From contig NZ_FOET01000017.1 of the NCBI RefSeq assembly GCF_900110735.1, positions 62,001-126,000 on the forward strand: a stretch of 64,000 bases of DNA, written 5' to 3'. This document shows, one piece after another, positions 1-9,071 of the stretch; position 1 is the stretch's first letter, and each line of letters opens with the position of its first letter. This stretch comes from Streptomyces radiopugnans. GTDB taxonomy: Bacteria; Actinomycetota; Actinomycetes; Streptomycetales; Streptomycetaceae. The notes beneath the pieces were generated by a model. That model was not told the origin of the DNA. It ran no database searches and was given only the letters and a program-made list of their open reading frames with translations. A program made the translations under genes and the position numbers.

Positions 1-811
1 CCGGCACCAGAGGCTGTTTGGCAGGCAGGGCCCGGTCGAGGGCATCCAGAGCCGTCGGGTGCAGGGCAGGGGGAGTTCGTCGAAACCGTCCGGCAGCGGC
101 AGGATGAGCCGGGCATCCAGCAGGGCCCGGGCCAGATCGACCGCCTCTGCCCCGGCCACGGCCGTCGGGATGGAGCCGCGCAGGCCGGGGTGGTCTCGGC
201 GCAGTTGCTCGGCCAGCCAGTCCTCCAGTGGTCGGCGGGGATCCCGGGAGGCCAGGGAGAACAACACCGGTACCGGTCCACCGACGATCCGCTGTGCGTC
301 CAGGTCCTGCAGCAGGCGGACGAGGAGCATCGTCTTGCCGGACCCGGGTTCACCCAGGACCACCAGGCGACGGGTGGGCACACGCCGGGCGAACGCCTCG
401 CCGATCTGCGCATCCGAGCCCGCCAGACCCGCGGCATCCGCAGGCCACCGGGCGGGGTCTCCCGATGGGCCTCCGGGTCAGGCCCGGGCCACCTGGGTCA
501 GCAGGCTCCAGGGCTCTACCGGATCGGCGTCGGCGGCGCACCAGGCGACCGGCAGCGGATAGGGGTCGTTCATCCGGCGAACCGCCGCCTCCTCATCCCA
601 CTGCTTGCGCACCGCCTGCGCCAACCGGTCGGCGACCGTGCCGAGATCCATGGCGGTGGTCTCGGCCCGATCGTGGGAGAAGGCTTTCCAGACCAGGTAG
701 GCCGGGGCCAGGGCGGGCGGCAGCGCGACGACTGTCGCGGCCCGGCTGGAAGTACCAGGCCGCCGCCAGTGCCCCGCCCACCCCCAGAGCCCACAGCAGC
801 AGGTACCGCAC
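1..811 (-). pseudogene. Decayed NACHT-type STAND ATPase (runs off left edge)
   Basis: Remnant of a NACHT-family STAND NTPase, a multidomain ATPase class used as a signalling or defence switch. The best start is GTG at 811 behind GGGGAAG; it gives a membrane segment (RYLLLWALGVGGALAAAW). A frameshift near 745-775 is needed to reach the second hydrophobic stretch and the family linker (RLAQAVRKQWDEEA, NDPYPLPV). An in-frame TGA at 478-480 sits where relatives usually read ARAWPGG, so it looks like Trp to stop. The P-loop GEPGSGKT follows at 331-354 and a Walker B-like DGFDELP near 72-90. A second frameshift near 60-73 (a G5 run) separates this from ALDALDRALPAKQPLV. Three lesions in 800 bases make a working protein unlikely unless the sequence has errors. 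Family assignment is from motifs and is fairly secure. Confidence 0.72.
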
Positions 812-849
812 TTTGACACTTCCCCGGTCCCCGGCCCATTCCCCCACGG

Positions 850-1215
850 TTCACAGTCGGCCATCCTCCCGCGCCTCGTCCCACAAGGTTGCCGTTCCCG
901 GCCAGGACTGCCCGCCGACGGGCCACAGCCGTGTGGAAGGCCAGGGCGCCGGTGAGGATCAGACGAACCGACCGGTTCGGACGGTGGATGCCAGGGGCGA
1001 ACGCCACAGCGATCAGGACGGCGGCACCACCGGCGACGGTCGGCACGAACCGCCCACCGCCTCCCCCGCCGCCGCACCCCGGAGCACCACCATGGCCACG
1101 AGGAACGTCGGCCAGAGCAGTGACATCACGCCGAGCACCCACAGCGCCCGGGCCAGAGGGACGATGCCGGCCCACTGCAGGCGCTGCACCGGTAGGGCGC
1201 GCCCAGCCCGGAGTG
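850..1215 (-). pseudogene. Possible decayed small membrane protein upstream of the NACHT remnant
   Basis: Hydrophobic segments appear in two different minus-strand frames: IVPLARALWVLGVMSLLW followed by FLVAMVVLR near 1085-1180, then VAGGAAVLIAVAFAPG and VRLILTGALAFHTAVA near 920-1050. Read together across a frameshift they would form a protein of about 110-130 residues with three or four membrane passes, ending just before the NACHT start. I cannot name a family. The region could also be ordinary GC-rich non-coding DNA that happens to translate to hydrophobic residues. Confidence 0.25.
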
Positions 1216-1363
1216 GCTCGTAGGGATTCCCTGCGCGGTGGTGCCGCCCTGTTCACCGGCGAGGAGACCACGGCGGGTAGCCGGCCGGGAACCGAGGAGA
1301 GCACAGACTCCTTGTGGGCCCCGGCTCCCCACCGCACCACCGCCCCGGTCTGCCACCGCGAAC

Positions 1364-2614
1364 TCACCAGTTCTTGTACCGCACCTCTCCGAGACCGCAG
1401 AAGGTGCAAGCGCTGCTCAGGAAGTCCTCCGTGCGGCGGAACTCCTCGTCGGCCAGGTGCCACCGCAGCCATGCGGTGATGATGTGCCGGCCGTTGCGGG
1501 TGGCGTAGATGTGGTCGGTGCCGTCCAGGACGTTGAACCACACCGGTACACCGGTGTTGGTGTAGTCACGCTCCATGTTCGCGGTGGCGAAGTCCTCGTC
1601 GCCGCCGATGTACAGGGCCGGGTTGCGCAGACTGTCCGGGCCGTTGCCGTCGAAGGAGCCGCCGGCCACGTGGATGGTGGTCTCCAGCCGCGGTTCGTCG
1701 GCGACGTCGAACGTTCCGATCGACCCGCGGGAGTGGCCGCCGAAGGCCACCTCGGAGGTGTCGAGGTTCTGGTGGAGCGGGCTGGCGGGCCGGGCGTTCT
1801 GGTCCTCCAGCCAGTCGAGGGCGTCGACCATGTAGTCGCCGCTGCTGGAGGAGACCTCGCTGTAGACGACGAAGCCGTGCGAGGCCCACTGGCGCAGCAT
1901 GTCCTCGTAGTCGGCGGGGTCGGATCCCGCTCCCGGGCCCCAGACGAAGACCGGATGGTCCACCCCGTTGCGGCCGGTGTCCGCCGGGTACACCAGCCAC
2001 CCGTCGCCGCCGGGGCCGGCGGACCTGTCGACGGTCACCGCGTAGGGGCCGGGCTCGGTGACGTCGTCCACCGGGGGCAGCGACCCGGCCGGAGGATCGG
2101 TCGGGCCCCCGCCACTCTCGGCCTCGACGAGTACGTCGCCGACGGTCAGCGTCTCCAGAACACTGTCGGCGTCCAGTGAGAACCGCAGCCGCAGGGAGCG
2201 GCCGTCGACCGATGCCGGCAGGCGGAACGACGCGGTACCCGAGGCGGTGCGCGTCGATTCCAGTGCGGTGAACGGGCCGCCGTCGACCGAGTAGGCCGCG
2301 GTGAAGGTCTCGCCGAGGTCCAGTCCGGACGCCGTCCTGGTGTACGACACCGTCACGCTGCTGTAGTCGGTCAGATCGACGGGTGCGGATGTCATGGACG
2401 GGTCGGAGAACAGCGATCCGCTCATCCGGGCGCCGTACGCGCCGGTCCGGACGGAACCGGAGGCGGTGAAGGTGCCGAGTCCGCCGGAGAAGTCCTCGCT
2501 GTACACCGCGGTGGCGGCGGAGGCGGGAGGCGCGGTGGCGCCGACGGCTCCCACGGAGGTGATGCCGACGGCCACCGCGCCCCACACCCGCAGGCGTCTG
2601 CTGAAGCGATTCAT
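1364..2614 (-). CDS. Secreted alpha/beta-hydrolase (esterase/PET-hydrolase-like) with N-terminal beta-rich domain
   Basis: Predicted secreted esterase of 416 residues. The ATG at 2614 (MNRFSRRLRVWG) is chosen over an upstream in-frame ATG because GGAAGGGAT lies about 8 bases before it, and it starts directly on a classical signal peptide ending near PPASAATA. Residues about 35-175 look beta-rich and resemble a jelly-roll or carbohydrate-binding-like module (DFSGGLGTFTASGSV). The hydrolase domain follows, with nucleophile elbow GGHSRGS, likely acid in IGGDEDFA and likely His in DGTDHIYA. That order and spacing fit secreted dienelactone-hydrolase/PETase-like enzymes. A Cys pair near the C-terminus (ACTFCG) could form a disulfide. 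Substrate cannot be read from sequence. It appears monocistronic, between decayed genes and an empty stretch. Confidence 0.85.
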   Translation of the reverse strand: MNRFSRRLRVWGAVAVGITSVGAVGATAPPASAATAVYSEDFSGGLGTFTASGSVRTGAYGARMSGSLFSDPSMTSAPVDLTDYSSVTVSYTRTASGLDLGETFTAAYSVDGGPFTALESTRTASGTASFRLPASVDGRSLRLRFSLDADSVLETLTVGDVLVEAESGGGPTDPPAGSLPPVDDVTEPGPYAVTVDRSAGPGGDGWLVYPADTGRNGVDHPVFVWGPGAGSDPADYEDMLRQWASHGFVVYSEVSSSSGDYMVDALDWLEDQNARPASPLHQNLDTSEVAFGGHSRGSIGTFDVADEPRLETTIHVAGGSFDGNGPDSLRNPALYIGGDEDFATANMERDYTNTGVPVWFNVLDGTDHIYATRNGRHIITAWLRWHLADEEFRRTEDFLSSACTFCGLGEVRYKNW

Positions 2615-3228
2615 GTCCGAGATCCCTTCCGGCCGCCTCATCGGTTACGCCGGCGCGCCGTCGCACCGGTCTCCCCGGTGGTGCGTCTGCTCCCGACCAC
2701 CGAAGACCGTTCCACAAGCGGCCTGTACGGATTCAAGTCGGGGTCCGGGCAGAGGGCATCAGCGAAATCACCGGCGGCGGTACCGGCCCGGTGTCCGTTC
2801 TGCCGGAGATCGCCGCCCTCGGGGGCCGAAGGGCCAACGGCCATTCGCAGGACCGTCGGCCCGGCCCTGCCGCCGACGAACTGTCTGCGCCCGGAGCGGA
2901 CCGGGCGACGGGCTCTGGCGTCATCGGTCACGTCGCGATGGCGCACTGACTGCCGCGAGTGGGAGCGCGAGGTTTCCCGGCACCGGTGGATGGCGTCATG
3001 CCTGACTGGCGGGGGGGTGGGCCGCAGGGTGTTCGGAGGGGCGTTCCCGGTCGGCGGGGCGACGGGCGAGGGGGCGTAGCCGGCGGCATGTCCCGTATGG
3101 GCCTGGCGCATATGACAACGATGCGCAAACTGCGTCCCCGGGCCAGCCCGGTGCCATTCGGCGTTCATCTGCCCTCCCGAGTGTTCCCCTCGGCAACCGC
3201 CGAGGCCTGGAACAACTCAGGAGCGCCC
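2615..3228. other. Intergenic region between divergent esterase and PHP genes
   Basis: About 610 bases with no gene I can support on either strand. Open frames here are GC artefacts without a ribosome site or protein-like composition. The promoters of the esterase (leftward) and of the Tat-exported PHP protein (rightward) should lie here, but I cannot place a -10/-35 pair with confidence. Confidence 0.5.
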
Positions 3229-4926
3229 ATGGGTACCGGACACCACCACGATCACTCCCACCCGCATCACCACCACGGTGGAGAGGCCGCGCCCGGACCG
3301 CTGCCCGCGGCCATGGACCCGTCCGTGCCCGACGGCGAGTTGACCCCCGAGCAGCTGTCGCGGCGCGGCATCCTGCGCCGGGCGGGTCTGCTCGGGGCCG
3401 GCATCGCCGGCGCGAACGTCCTCCCCGGGGTGGCCGCCCCCGCCGCTGCCGCTGCCTCCGGTGAGGGCAGGAGCAACGGCAAGCTGCTCTGGCTGGCCGG
3501 CGACCACCACATCCACACCCAGTACAGCTCTGACGGCATGTACCGGGTGGCCGACCAGGTGCGCAACGGCGCCCGCCACGGCCTGGACTGGATGGTCATC
3601 ACCGACCACGGCAACGCCAACCACGTCCGCATCGGCGTGGAGAAGGTCAATCCCGACATCAGGCGGGCCCGCGCCGAGTTCTCCGACTCCCTGGTCTTCC
3701 AAGGGCTGGAGTGGAACATCCCCGGAGCCGAGCACGGCACTGTCTTCGTCCACCCCGGGGCCGGCGAGGTCTCGGTCCTCAAGCAGTTCGAGGCCGACTA
3801 CGACGGCGGTGTCACCGGCACCAGCGGCAGCAGTCCGCAGAACGAGGCCCTGGCCATCGCCGGCCTGGACTTCCTGGCCCGGCAGGTACGCCGCAGGAAG
3901 ATCAAGGACGCGCTGATGCTCGCCAATCACCCGGCCCGGCGCGGCGTGGACTCCCCGCACGAGATACGCGGCTGGCGCGACGCCCAGCCCGCCATCGCGA
4001 TCGGCATGGAGGGGGCTCCCGGCCACCAGGCCGCCGGCATCCCCGCCCCGCACGGCCCCGGCAGCGCCCGCGGCTACTACGGCGGGGCCCCCGGCGCCGA
4101 CTCATGGCCCGGCTACCCGGCGGAAAGCTACCGCACCTGGGGCGGGTTCGACTGGATGACCGCCACGGTCGGCGGCCTGTGGGACAGTCTGCTGGCCGAG
4201 GGCAAGCCCTGGTGGATCACGGCCAACTCCGACTCCCACGTCAACTGGGGCGATCTGTCCAGGCGCCCGGCGGACACCGACTTCAACACCAACGGCCACC
4301 ACGGCGATCCGGTGTACTCCGGCGGGCCCAACCTGACCGCCGGTGACTTCTGGCCCGGCCAGTACAGCCGCACCCATGTCGGCGCCCGCAACTTCTCCTA
4401 CGCGGCGGTGATGGAGGGCCTGCGCGAGGGCCGGGTGTGGGTGGACCACGGTGGTCTGATCTCCGGTCTGGACGCGCGGCTGCGCAGCGGCGGCAAGTCC
4501 GTCACCCTGGGCGGGATGCTCCAGGTCAGGCGCGGTGCCCGGGTGGAGCTGGTCGTCGACATCGCGCTGGCCAACGGCGCCAACTGGGCACAGTTCACGC
4601 CCGTCCTGGCCCGAGTGGACGTCATCCGGGGCGCGGTGACCGGTCCGGCCTCCGACCCGGACACCCTCAGCGCCCCGAACACCCGGGTGGTCGAGTCCTT
4701 CGAGGTGGGCAGGTCCACCGGCAGTGTGCGGCTCACCTACGACCTGGGCAGGGTGAGCAGCCCGCTGTACGTGCGGCTGCGCGGCACCGACGGCAACCGC
4801 AGCCAGCCCGGCCTGGGCGGCCCGGAGGTGGACCCGCACGGCCCGGCACTGGACGTGGTGGGCGATGCCGACCCGTGGCTGGACCTGTGGTTCTACTCCA
4901 ACCCCATGTGGGTGATCCCCACGTGA
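3229..4926 (+). CDS. Tat-exported PHP-domain metal-dependent phosphoesterase-like protein
   Basis: 565-residue PHP (polymerase and histidinol phosphatase) domain protein, predicted to be exported. ATG 3229 has AGGAG five bases upstream. The N-terminus is His-rich (HHHDHSHPHHHH), then a twin-arginine type signal (SRRGILRRAGLLGAGIAG) near residues 45-62. PHP metal-site motifs follow: GDHHIHTQYSSDG, ITDHGN, LEW and LANHPARRG; a further NSDSHVNWGD motif lies near residue 340. The C-terminal 130 residues look beta-rich. PHP domains bind two or three metal ions and usually hydrolyse phosphoesters; the natural substrate here is unknown. It overlaps the next gene by four bases, so the two are probably translationally coupled. 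A strong hairpin closes the pair at 5593-5643. The export signal is well supported; enzymatic activity is inferred. Confidence 0.88.
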   Translation: MGTGHHHDHSHPHHHHGGEAAPGPLPAAMDPSVPDGELTPEQLSRRGILRRAGLLGAGIAGANVLPGVAAPAAAAASGEGRSNGKLLWLAGDHHIHTQYSSDGMYRVADQVRNGARHGLDWMVITDHGNANHVRIGVEKVNPDIRRARAEFSDSLVFQGLEWNIPGAEHGTVFVHPGAGEVSVLKQFEADYDGGVTGTSGSSPQNEALAIAGLDFLARQVRRRKIKDALMLANHPARRGVDSPHEIRGWRDAQPAIAIGMEGAPGHQAAGIPAPHGPGSARGYYGGAPGADSWPGYPAESYRTWGGFDWMTATVGGLWDSLLAEGKPWWITANSDSHVNWGDLSRRPADTDFNTNGHHGDPVYSGGPNLTAGDFWPGQYSRTHVGARNFSYAAVMEGLREGRVWVDHGGLISGLDARLRSGGKSVTLGGMLQVRRGARVELVVDIALANGANWAQFTPVLARVDVIRGAVTGPASDPDTLSAPNTRVVESFEVGRSTGSVRLTYDLGRVSSPLYVRLRGTDGNRSQPGLGGPEVDPHGPALDVVGDADPWLDLWFYSNPMWVIPT

Positions 4927-5576
4927 CCGGAACCGTCCCGACCGGCGTTCCGACCGGCACCGTGATCGGTCTGGACCCCGGCCCCGGCGGCCTGCGCGAG
5001 GCCGACCACCTGCTGCACGCCCTGGCGCGGCACCTGCCGCTGCCGGAGACCGCCTTCGCCTGCACCCACCGGGTGCCGGACGCGCCCGGCCGGGTCTCGC
5101 TGTCCCTGGCGCTGCCGGACGCGGCGGCGGCCGAGGCGGCCCTGGACCGCCTCGCCGCGGCCGGCGGCTCCCTCGGTGCACTGCCCGCGGATGTACGCGC
5201 CGTGCTGGGAAGCCGTCGGCTGCCGCTCCCGGACACCACGGACGGGTACGGAGCGGCGCCGGAGGGCTGGACCGCCGCTCGCGCCGCCGCGGCGGAGGGC
5301 ACCGCCCGTACCGGGGGGCGGGCGGTGGTCTTCCCCGGATCGGCCGGGCTGCCGACGGTGCTCACCGTCGGAGAACTGCTGGAGCGAAGCGCCGTCACCG
5401 CGGTCGAGGTGCTCGGCGGCACCCCGGCCGATCCGACGGTCGAGCTGGACACCCGGAGCCATCTGCGCCCGGAATGGCGGGCCGGTGTGCTGGTGCTGAA
5501 GCTGGTGCCGGCCCGCGGGGGTTACCTCCCCTTCGACCTGCCCGACCCACACCCGTGCTGCGCCGTGCACGGCTGA
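4923..5576 (+). CDS. Uncharacterised protein translationally coupled to the PHP gene
   Basis: 217-residue protein starting at GTG 4923, whose codon overlaps the PHP stop (GTGA), a usual actinobacterial coupling. I do not recognise the family. It begins with GTVIGLDPGPGGLREADHLL and is rich in Ala, Leu and Pro, with no clear signal peptide or membrane helix. It ends in LPDPHPCCAVHG, so two adjacent Cys and two His near the C-terminus could bind metal or form a disulfide. Codon use is strongly G/C at third positions throughout, which supports a real gene. The shared operon and terminator suggest a partner or maturation role for the PHP protein, but nothing in the sequence proves it. Confidence 0.7.
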   Translation: MTGTVPTGVPTGTVIGLDPGPGGLREADHLLHALARHLPLPETAFACTHRVPDAPGRVSLSLALPDAAAAEAALDRLAAAGGSLGALPADVRAVLGSRRLPLPDTTDGYGAAPEGWTAARAAAAEGTARTGGRAVVFPGSAGLPTVLTVGELLERSAVTAVEVLGGTPADPTVELDTRSHLRPEWRAGVLVLKLVPARGGYLPFDLPDPHPCCAVHG

Positions 5577-5592
5577 TGCCGGACGAGTCGTT

Positions 5593-5643
5593 CCCGTGCG
5601 CACGGTGCCGCTTGACGTCGTGCTCCGGCACCGTGCGCACGGG
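5593..5643 (+). terminator. Strong stem-loop terminator after the PHP operon
   Basis: Perfect 18-bp inverted repeat (5593-5610 with 5626-5643, arm CCCGTGCGCACGGTGCCG) and a 15-base loop, 16 bases after the stop at 5576. There is no clear U-tract, as is common in actinomycetes. Confidence 0.8.
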
Positions 5644-6094
5644 TCACCGTGCACGCCCAGCGCCGTGTATTCGGACGTCGCTCACCGGTGCGGCCCCGGG
5701 CGTTGCCCGCCCGGCCACGGCGCCGGTCGAGAGCCGCTCTCCCCGGCCGCGGTGGAGTCGGATCGGTCAAACGAGGACCCGCCTGCGCGCGCCCCGATGG
5801 GATCGCGCTCAGCACCCCGCTGTCTACCGGACACGGGAAGACCGGCAACGATGCGGAGCTCATCGGGGTGCTTACGAGTTGGTGCGTGATAGCGACTGAG
5901 GCGTGCTGGCCTGCTTGAAGGGCCTTGTTCAGGCTTGCGCGGTGCGGTCGAGACGAGGCCGGCGATGGCGCGGTAGGTCTCGGGCAGGCGGTCGCGGCGG
6001 TGGGTGCGGGCGGCCGGAGGCGGAGGCGGGAGGCCCTTCGACGGGCGACCCGCCGCTCCCGCAACGGCTGCGGGAGCGGCGGGCGTGTAACGGC
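5644..6094. other. Region without a supported gene
   Basis: About 450 bases. A minus-strand frame reads RLPETYRAIAGLV near 5955-6000 and looks protein-like for a short distance, but has no start, no ribosome site and no family I recognise. It may be a gene or transposase scrap. Confidence 0.4.
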
Positions 6095-6481
6095 TCAGCA
6101 GCTGTTGGAGACGTTGCCCGTCTCGTTCCCCTTGAGGAGGCCGCCCCAGATGTACCTGCCGTCCGCGAGGCGCACCCACTTGTTGTGGTAGACGCCGTTG
6201 GCGTTGACGTAACCGCCGTACAACCAGCACACCGCGGTGAGGTTCTGGTTCGCCGCGACGGTGTAGGCGATGGCGTAGTCCGTGGACGGCCCGTACCGGA
6301 CATTGCCCTGGATCCAGGTGGTGACGGTCTGGGCTTGGACGCCGACGCTCTGGGACGTCGACCGGTCCGCCGGCTGGGCTTCCGCCGCGACGGCCGGGGC
6401 GGCCATGCCTGCTGCCGCCATGATCCCCACCGCTGCTGTGGCCACGAGCTTGGCCATCGAGCTCAAACTCTTCCTCTGCAT
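6095..6481 (-). CDS. Small secreted bacterial SH3-like domain protein
   Basis: 128-residue exported protein. The start chosen is ATG 6481 (MQRKSLSSMAKLV), preceded by GGGAGAGACGGGA; upstream in-frame Met codons would put a long polar tail before the signal peptide. The signal peptide ends near APAVAAEA. The mature part is a single SH3b-like fold: WIQGNVRYGPSTDYAIAYT, a Cys in LTAVCWLYGG, then KWVRLADGRYIWGG and a C-terminal SNSC, so one disulfide is likely. Such domains usually bind cell-wall peptide or glycan. It stands alone, divergent from the LysR gene at 6809. Confidence 0.82.
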   Translation of the reverse strand: MQRKSLSSMAKLVATAAVGIMAAAGMAAPAVAAEAQPADRSTSQSVGVQAQTVTTWIQGNVRYGPSTDYAIAYTVAANQNLTAVCWLYGGYVNANGVYHNKWVRLADGRYIWGGLLKGNETGNVSNSC

Positions 6482-6808
6482 TCCCGTCTCTCCCTGATCG
6501 GTCATAGGAAAGCCGCCCGAGACAGACGCGTCCCTTGTGGCTTCATCGTTGCTTGACATGAGGGGCCGCTCCAGCTCTTCAGGTTCCTTCGAAACGTCCC
6601 CGTGCCTGTCCACCGGAAACGCCACCTCACGTAAGGCGCTCCAGCGCCTTCATTCCAATCCCCCTTCGGCCTGCCCCGCGCAGAGTCGGGTCCGATTCGA
6701 CGGTGGTCGGTTCGGCTGACCGGGCGCCCCTAGACATTCGCACGGCGAGGCAGCGGATGTCAGGCGGCAAACGATGAGAATTACGGCGCGTTTGATAAGC
6801 TGCTCTCC
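6482..6808. promoter_or_regulatory. Divergent promoter region of the SH3 gene and the LysR gene
   Basis: About 330 bases between two divergent starts, noticeably less GC-rich near 6770-6800 (AATTACGGCGCGTTTGATAA). It holds an 8-bp-arm inverted repeat AAGGCGCT-CC-AGCGCCTT at 6633-6650, inside a very short frame encoding MKALERLT. LysR-type regulators often act on their divergent neighbour, so this is a reasonable place for its operator. Confidence 0.45.
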
Positions 6809-7768
6809 ATGACCGCAGGTGAGGTGGCAGATGAGTCAGCCAAAGCGGGTGTGACACCATCGGCGGAACCCAGCACTCACCAACTGCGATTATTTCTGGC
6901 CCTGAGCGAAGAGTTGCATTTCGGCCACGCCGCAGCGCGCTTGTTCATCACACAACCCGCTCTGAGCCAGCAGATTCGCAACCTCGAAAAACGCCTCGGA
7001 GTTGACCTTTTCGAACGCACCAGCCGGACGGTCGCTCTCACCTCGGCCGGCCGGGCATTGCTGCCCGACGTCAAAGCGGCCGTCGAGGCGATGGCGCGTT
7101 TACGCCGGGCCGCGGACGCGCAGGGACGTCACCTGTCCGGCCAGTTGAGGGTGGGCACCATCGGGGCGGAGGCAGCCATGCCGCACACGCGTGCCGTTCT
7201 CCAGGCACTGCGCCGTCAGCACCCCCGGCTGGAGATACAGATTCTCAGCCTCAACTTCGCCGCCCATCTGGCCGCTCTGTACCGGCAGGAAGCCGACGTC
7301 GTCTTCCTGCGGCCGCCAGTGCCGGACGATATCGAGTTGCACCACCTCGCGACCGAACCCCGGGTGGCCTGCCTGCCGAGCAGTGATCCCCTGGCGGCCC
7401 TCCCCCGGCTCGCCCTCGCCCAGCTCAACGGATACCCGGTGGTGGACGTCCCCCCTCAGATACCGCGGGTGTGGTGGAACTTCTGGGCAGTGGACCCGCG
7501 TCCCGACGGCACTCCCGTACGGTACGGGCCAATCGCCGCGGACATGGAAGCACTGCTGCACACCGTGGCGCAGGGAGAGGCCATGTCCTTCCTGCCTGCT
7601 GCCGCCCGTGACTTCTTTCGCCGCCCCGGAGTCAGCTACATCGACGTCGACGGCCTCCCTCCCTGCACCTCAGCCCTGGCGTGGGTGGCCCAAAATCGCG
7701 ACAACCCCGTCGTCGCTGCCGTACGGCAGGCCGCACGGTCGCTCCCGCAAGACCACGCCCGGCCGTGA
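6809..7768 (+). CDS. LysR-family transcriptional regulator with a TTA codon
   Basis: 319-residue LysR-type regulator. An N-terminal winged helix-turn-helix (HFGHAAARLFITQPALSQQIRNLEKRLGV region, residues about 37-85) is followed by the periplasmic-binding-protein-like effector domain (LRVGTIGAEAAMP, DVVFLRPPVPDD, EAMSFLPAAARD). Codon 28 is TTA (6890-6892), a rare leucine codon in Streptomyces that makes translation depend on the bldA tRNA, so expression may be limited to late growth. The start ATG 6809 lacks a strong Shine-Dalgarno; ATG or GTG codons a little downstream are possible. Effector and targets are unknown. The nearest candidate target is the divergent SH3-like secreted protein. Confidence 0.9.
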   Translation: MTAGEVADESAKAGVTPSAEPSTHQLRLFLALSEELHFGHAAARLFITQPALSQQIRNLEKRLGVDLFERTSRTVALTSAGRALLPDVKAAVEAMARLRRAADAQGRHLSGQLRVGTIGAEAAMPHTRAVLQALRRQHPRLEIQILSLNFAAHLAALYRQEADVVFLRPPVPDDIELHHLATEPRVACLPSSDPLAALPRLALAQLNGYPVVDVPPQIPRVWWNFWAVDPRPDGTPVRYGPIAADMEALLHTVAQGEAMSFLPAAARDFFRRPGVSYIDVDGLPPCTSALAWVAQNRDNPVVAAVRQAARSLPQDHARP

Positions 7769-7930
7769 CCGCCGCCGGTCGGGGTGTCTCCGCACCGTGC
7801 CCAAGTACGGCCCTTGGGCGGCCGTTCCTGCTCGGGGACGGGAAGGGCAGGCCCGCACGGCCCCCGGCTGGCTGCGACAGGTCTGTCCCCGCTGGTGGTG
7901 GCCGAGGCTCGGTGCACTGCGGATGGACCC

Positions 7931-7963
7931 GGTAGCGGCCGGTGGGGAGTGCCGGCCGCTACC
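7931..7963 (+). terminator. Stem-loop after the LysR gene
   Basis: Perfect 12-bp inverted repeat (7931-7942 with 7952-7963, arm GGTAGCGGCCGG) with a 9-base loop, 160 bases after the LysR stop. Confidence 0.65.
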
Positions 7964-7988
7964 GCCAGTGAGAGTCTCCTTCCCGCAC

Positions 7989-8024
7989 AGTTCCGTGTCT
8001 CCGCGTCCGCGGGGACACGGAACT
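7989..8024 (-). terminator. Stem-loop after the lectin-like gene
   Basis: 17-base arms (7989-8005 with 8008-8024, AGTTCCGTGTCTCCGCG), 16 Watson-Crick pairs and one T-G, with the inner pairs opening as the loop. It lies 32 bases beyond the lectin gene stop and, with the hairpin at 7931-7963, separates the convergent genes. Confidence 0.7.
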
Positions 8025-8055
8025 CCACCGTGGCGGAGGCCTTGGCGGCTGGGCC

Positions 8056-8661
8056 TCAGGCAGGGTTGATCTTCCACATCTGGACGGTCGCGGGGGTGCC
8101 GCCCTGCCGGCGGGTGACGTTGACATGGACGTCGGCCGCGGCCAGGCCGCGGTGGGGGCCCAGCGCGTAGTCGGGGTCGTTCGCGGGGACGATGGTGTGG
8201 ATGTAGGAGCGGCTGCTGGTCTCACCGATCCACCAGGACTGCCGCGAGTCCGCGCCGGCACAGCGCCTGACCCACACGGCCCCTTCACCGCTGCTGCCCG
8301 GGGTCTTCTCGTTGGACAGGCAGAACTGCGGGGTGCGGCCGTACGGCTCGCTCGGGGAGATGCTGTAGCTTCCGTCCGCGCGGGCGGTGAGGCGCCAGAT
8401 GCTGCCGGCGCCGTTGTTGGCCATCGGGTCACGGTCCCAGATCTGGACACGCTGGTTCTCGGCCACCGTCTGGTGGTCGGTGGACAGATACCAGTTGCTG
8501 GCGTAGTTGCTGATGATCACATCCTGGCCTACCGGGGGTGCGGCGTGGGCCGGTGATACCGACAGCCCCGTGGTGGTCATGGCGGCCACCGCAGCGGTCA
8601 GCAGAATCCGAAGACGCCCTCGGAGCAGCAAGATCTTCTCCGTCCCTTCCCTGATCGACAT
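8056..8661 (-). CDS. Secreted ricin-type beta-trefoil lectin-like protein
   Basis: 201-residue exported protein. A signal peptide (LLLRGRLRILLTAAVAAM, cleavage near SPAHAAP) leads into one beta-trefoil-like domain of about 150 residues with repeats such as VIISNYASNWYLSTD, QRVQIWDRDP and the final VQMWKI, typical of ricin-B lectins. One Cys pair (QFCLSN, RRCAG) could form a disulfide. There is no catalytic domain, so a carbohydrate- or surface-binding role is inferred. ATG 8661 is used; a TTG at about 8628 sits behind GGGACGGAG and would give a shorter signal peptide, so the start is uncertain. Confidence 0.78.
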   Translation of the reverse strand: MSIREGTEKILLLRGRLRILLTAAVAAMTTTGLSVSPAHAAPPVGQDVIISNYASNWYLSTDHQTVAENQRVQIWDRDPMANNGAGSIWRLTARADGSYSISPSEPYGRTPQFCLSNEKTPGSSGEGAVWVRRCAGADSRQSWWIGETSSRSYIHTIVPANDPDYALGPHRGLAAADVHVNVTRRQGGTPATVQMWKINPA

Positions 8662-9071
8662 CGGCGGCTGCCTGGTGCAGCCCCCGCGGTGACCAGCCTG
8701 CCTCCGCCATCGCAGCCCCGGTCAGAGCGCGGACGACCGCGCGGGGAGCACATTCGTGCCACCCTCCGCACACGGAGGCGCGCGTCCGGGGCGACCAATC
8801 CCGCCGGTCGAGTGAAAACCAGCTTCCAAGCCCGTCAACCACCCCGGCACCCGGATTCTCAGCGCCTGCCGAGTGGTTGCCCTACCACGGCAATCAGGCC
8901 CACCACGCCGAGAGACACGGCGAGTTGGAGGCCACCTTCGTCACCGTCCGCTTTACCTTGTGCCGGGGCGGCGGGCGGGGCGAGGACGCAGGGCAGGTGG
9001 GCGTGCAGGTACCGAACCTCGGTATTGCGGCCTTGGGTGCGGATGCGACGAGCGAGGATTTCGACGAGGGC
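8662..9071. other. Region without a supported gene
   Basis: About 410 bases between the lectin gene and a luciferase-family fragment. I see no intact gene. Part may be decayed downstream sequence of that fragment, but the frames carry no recognisable motif. Confidence 0.4.

Noticed and set aside
5650-6064. Possible transposase remnant on the minus strand (RLPETYRAIAGLV)
   Set aside because: Only a few residues look protein-like, with no family match or terminal repeats.
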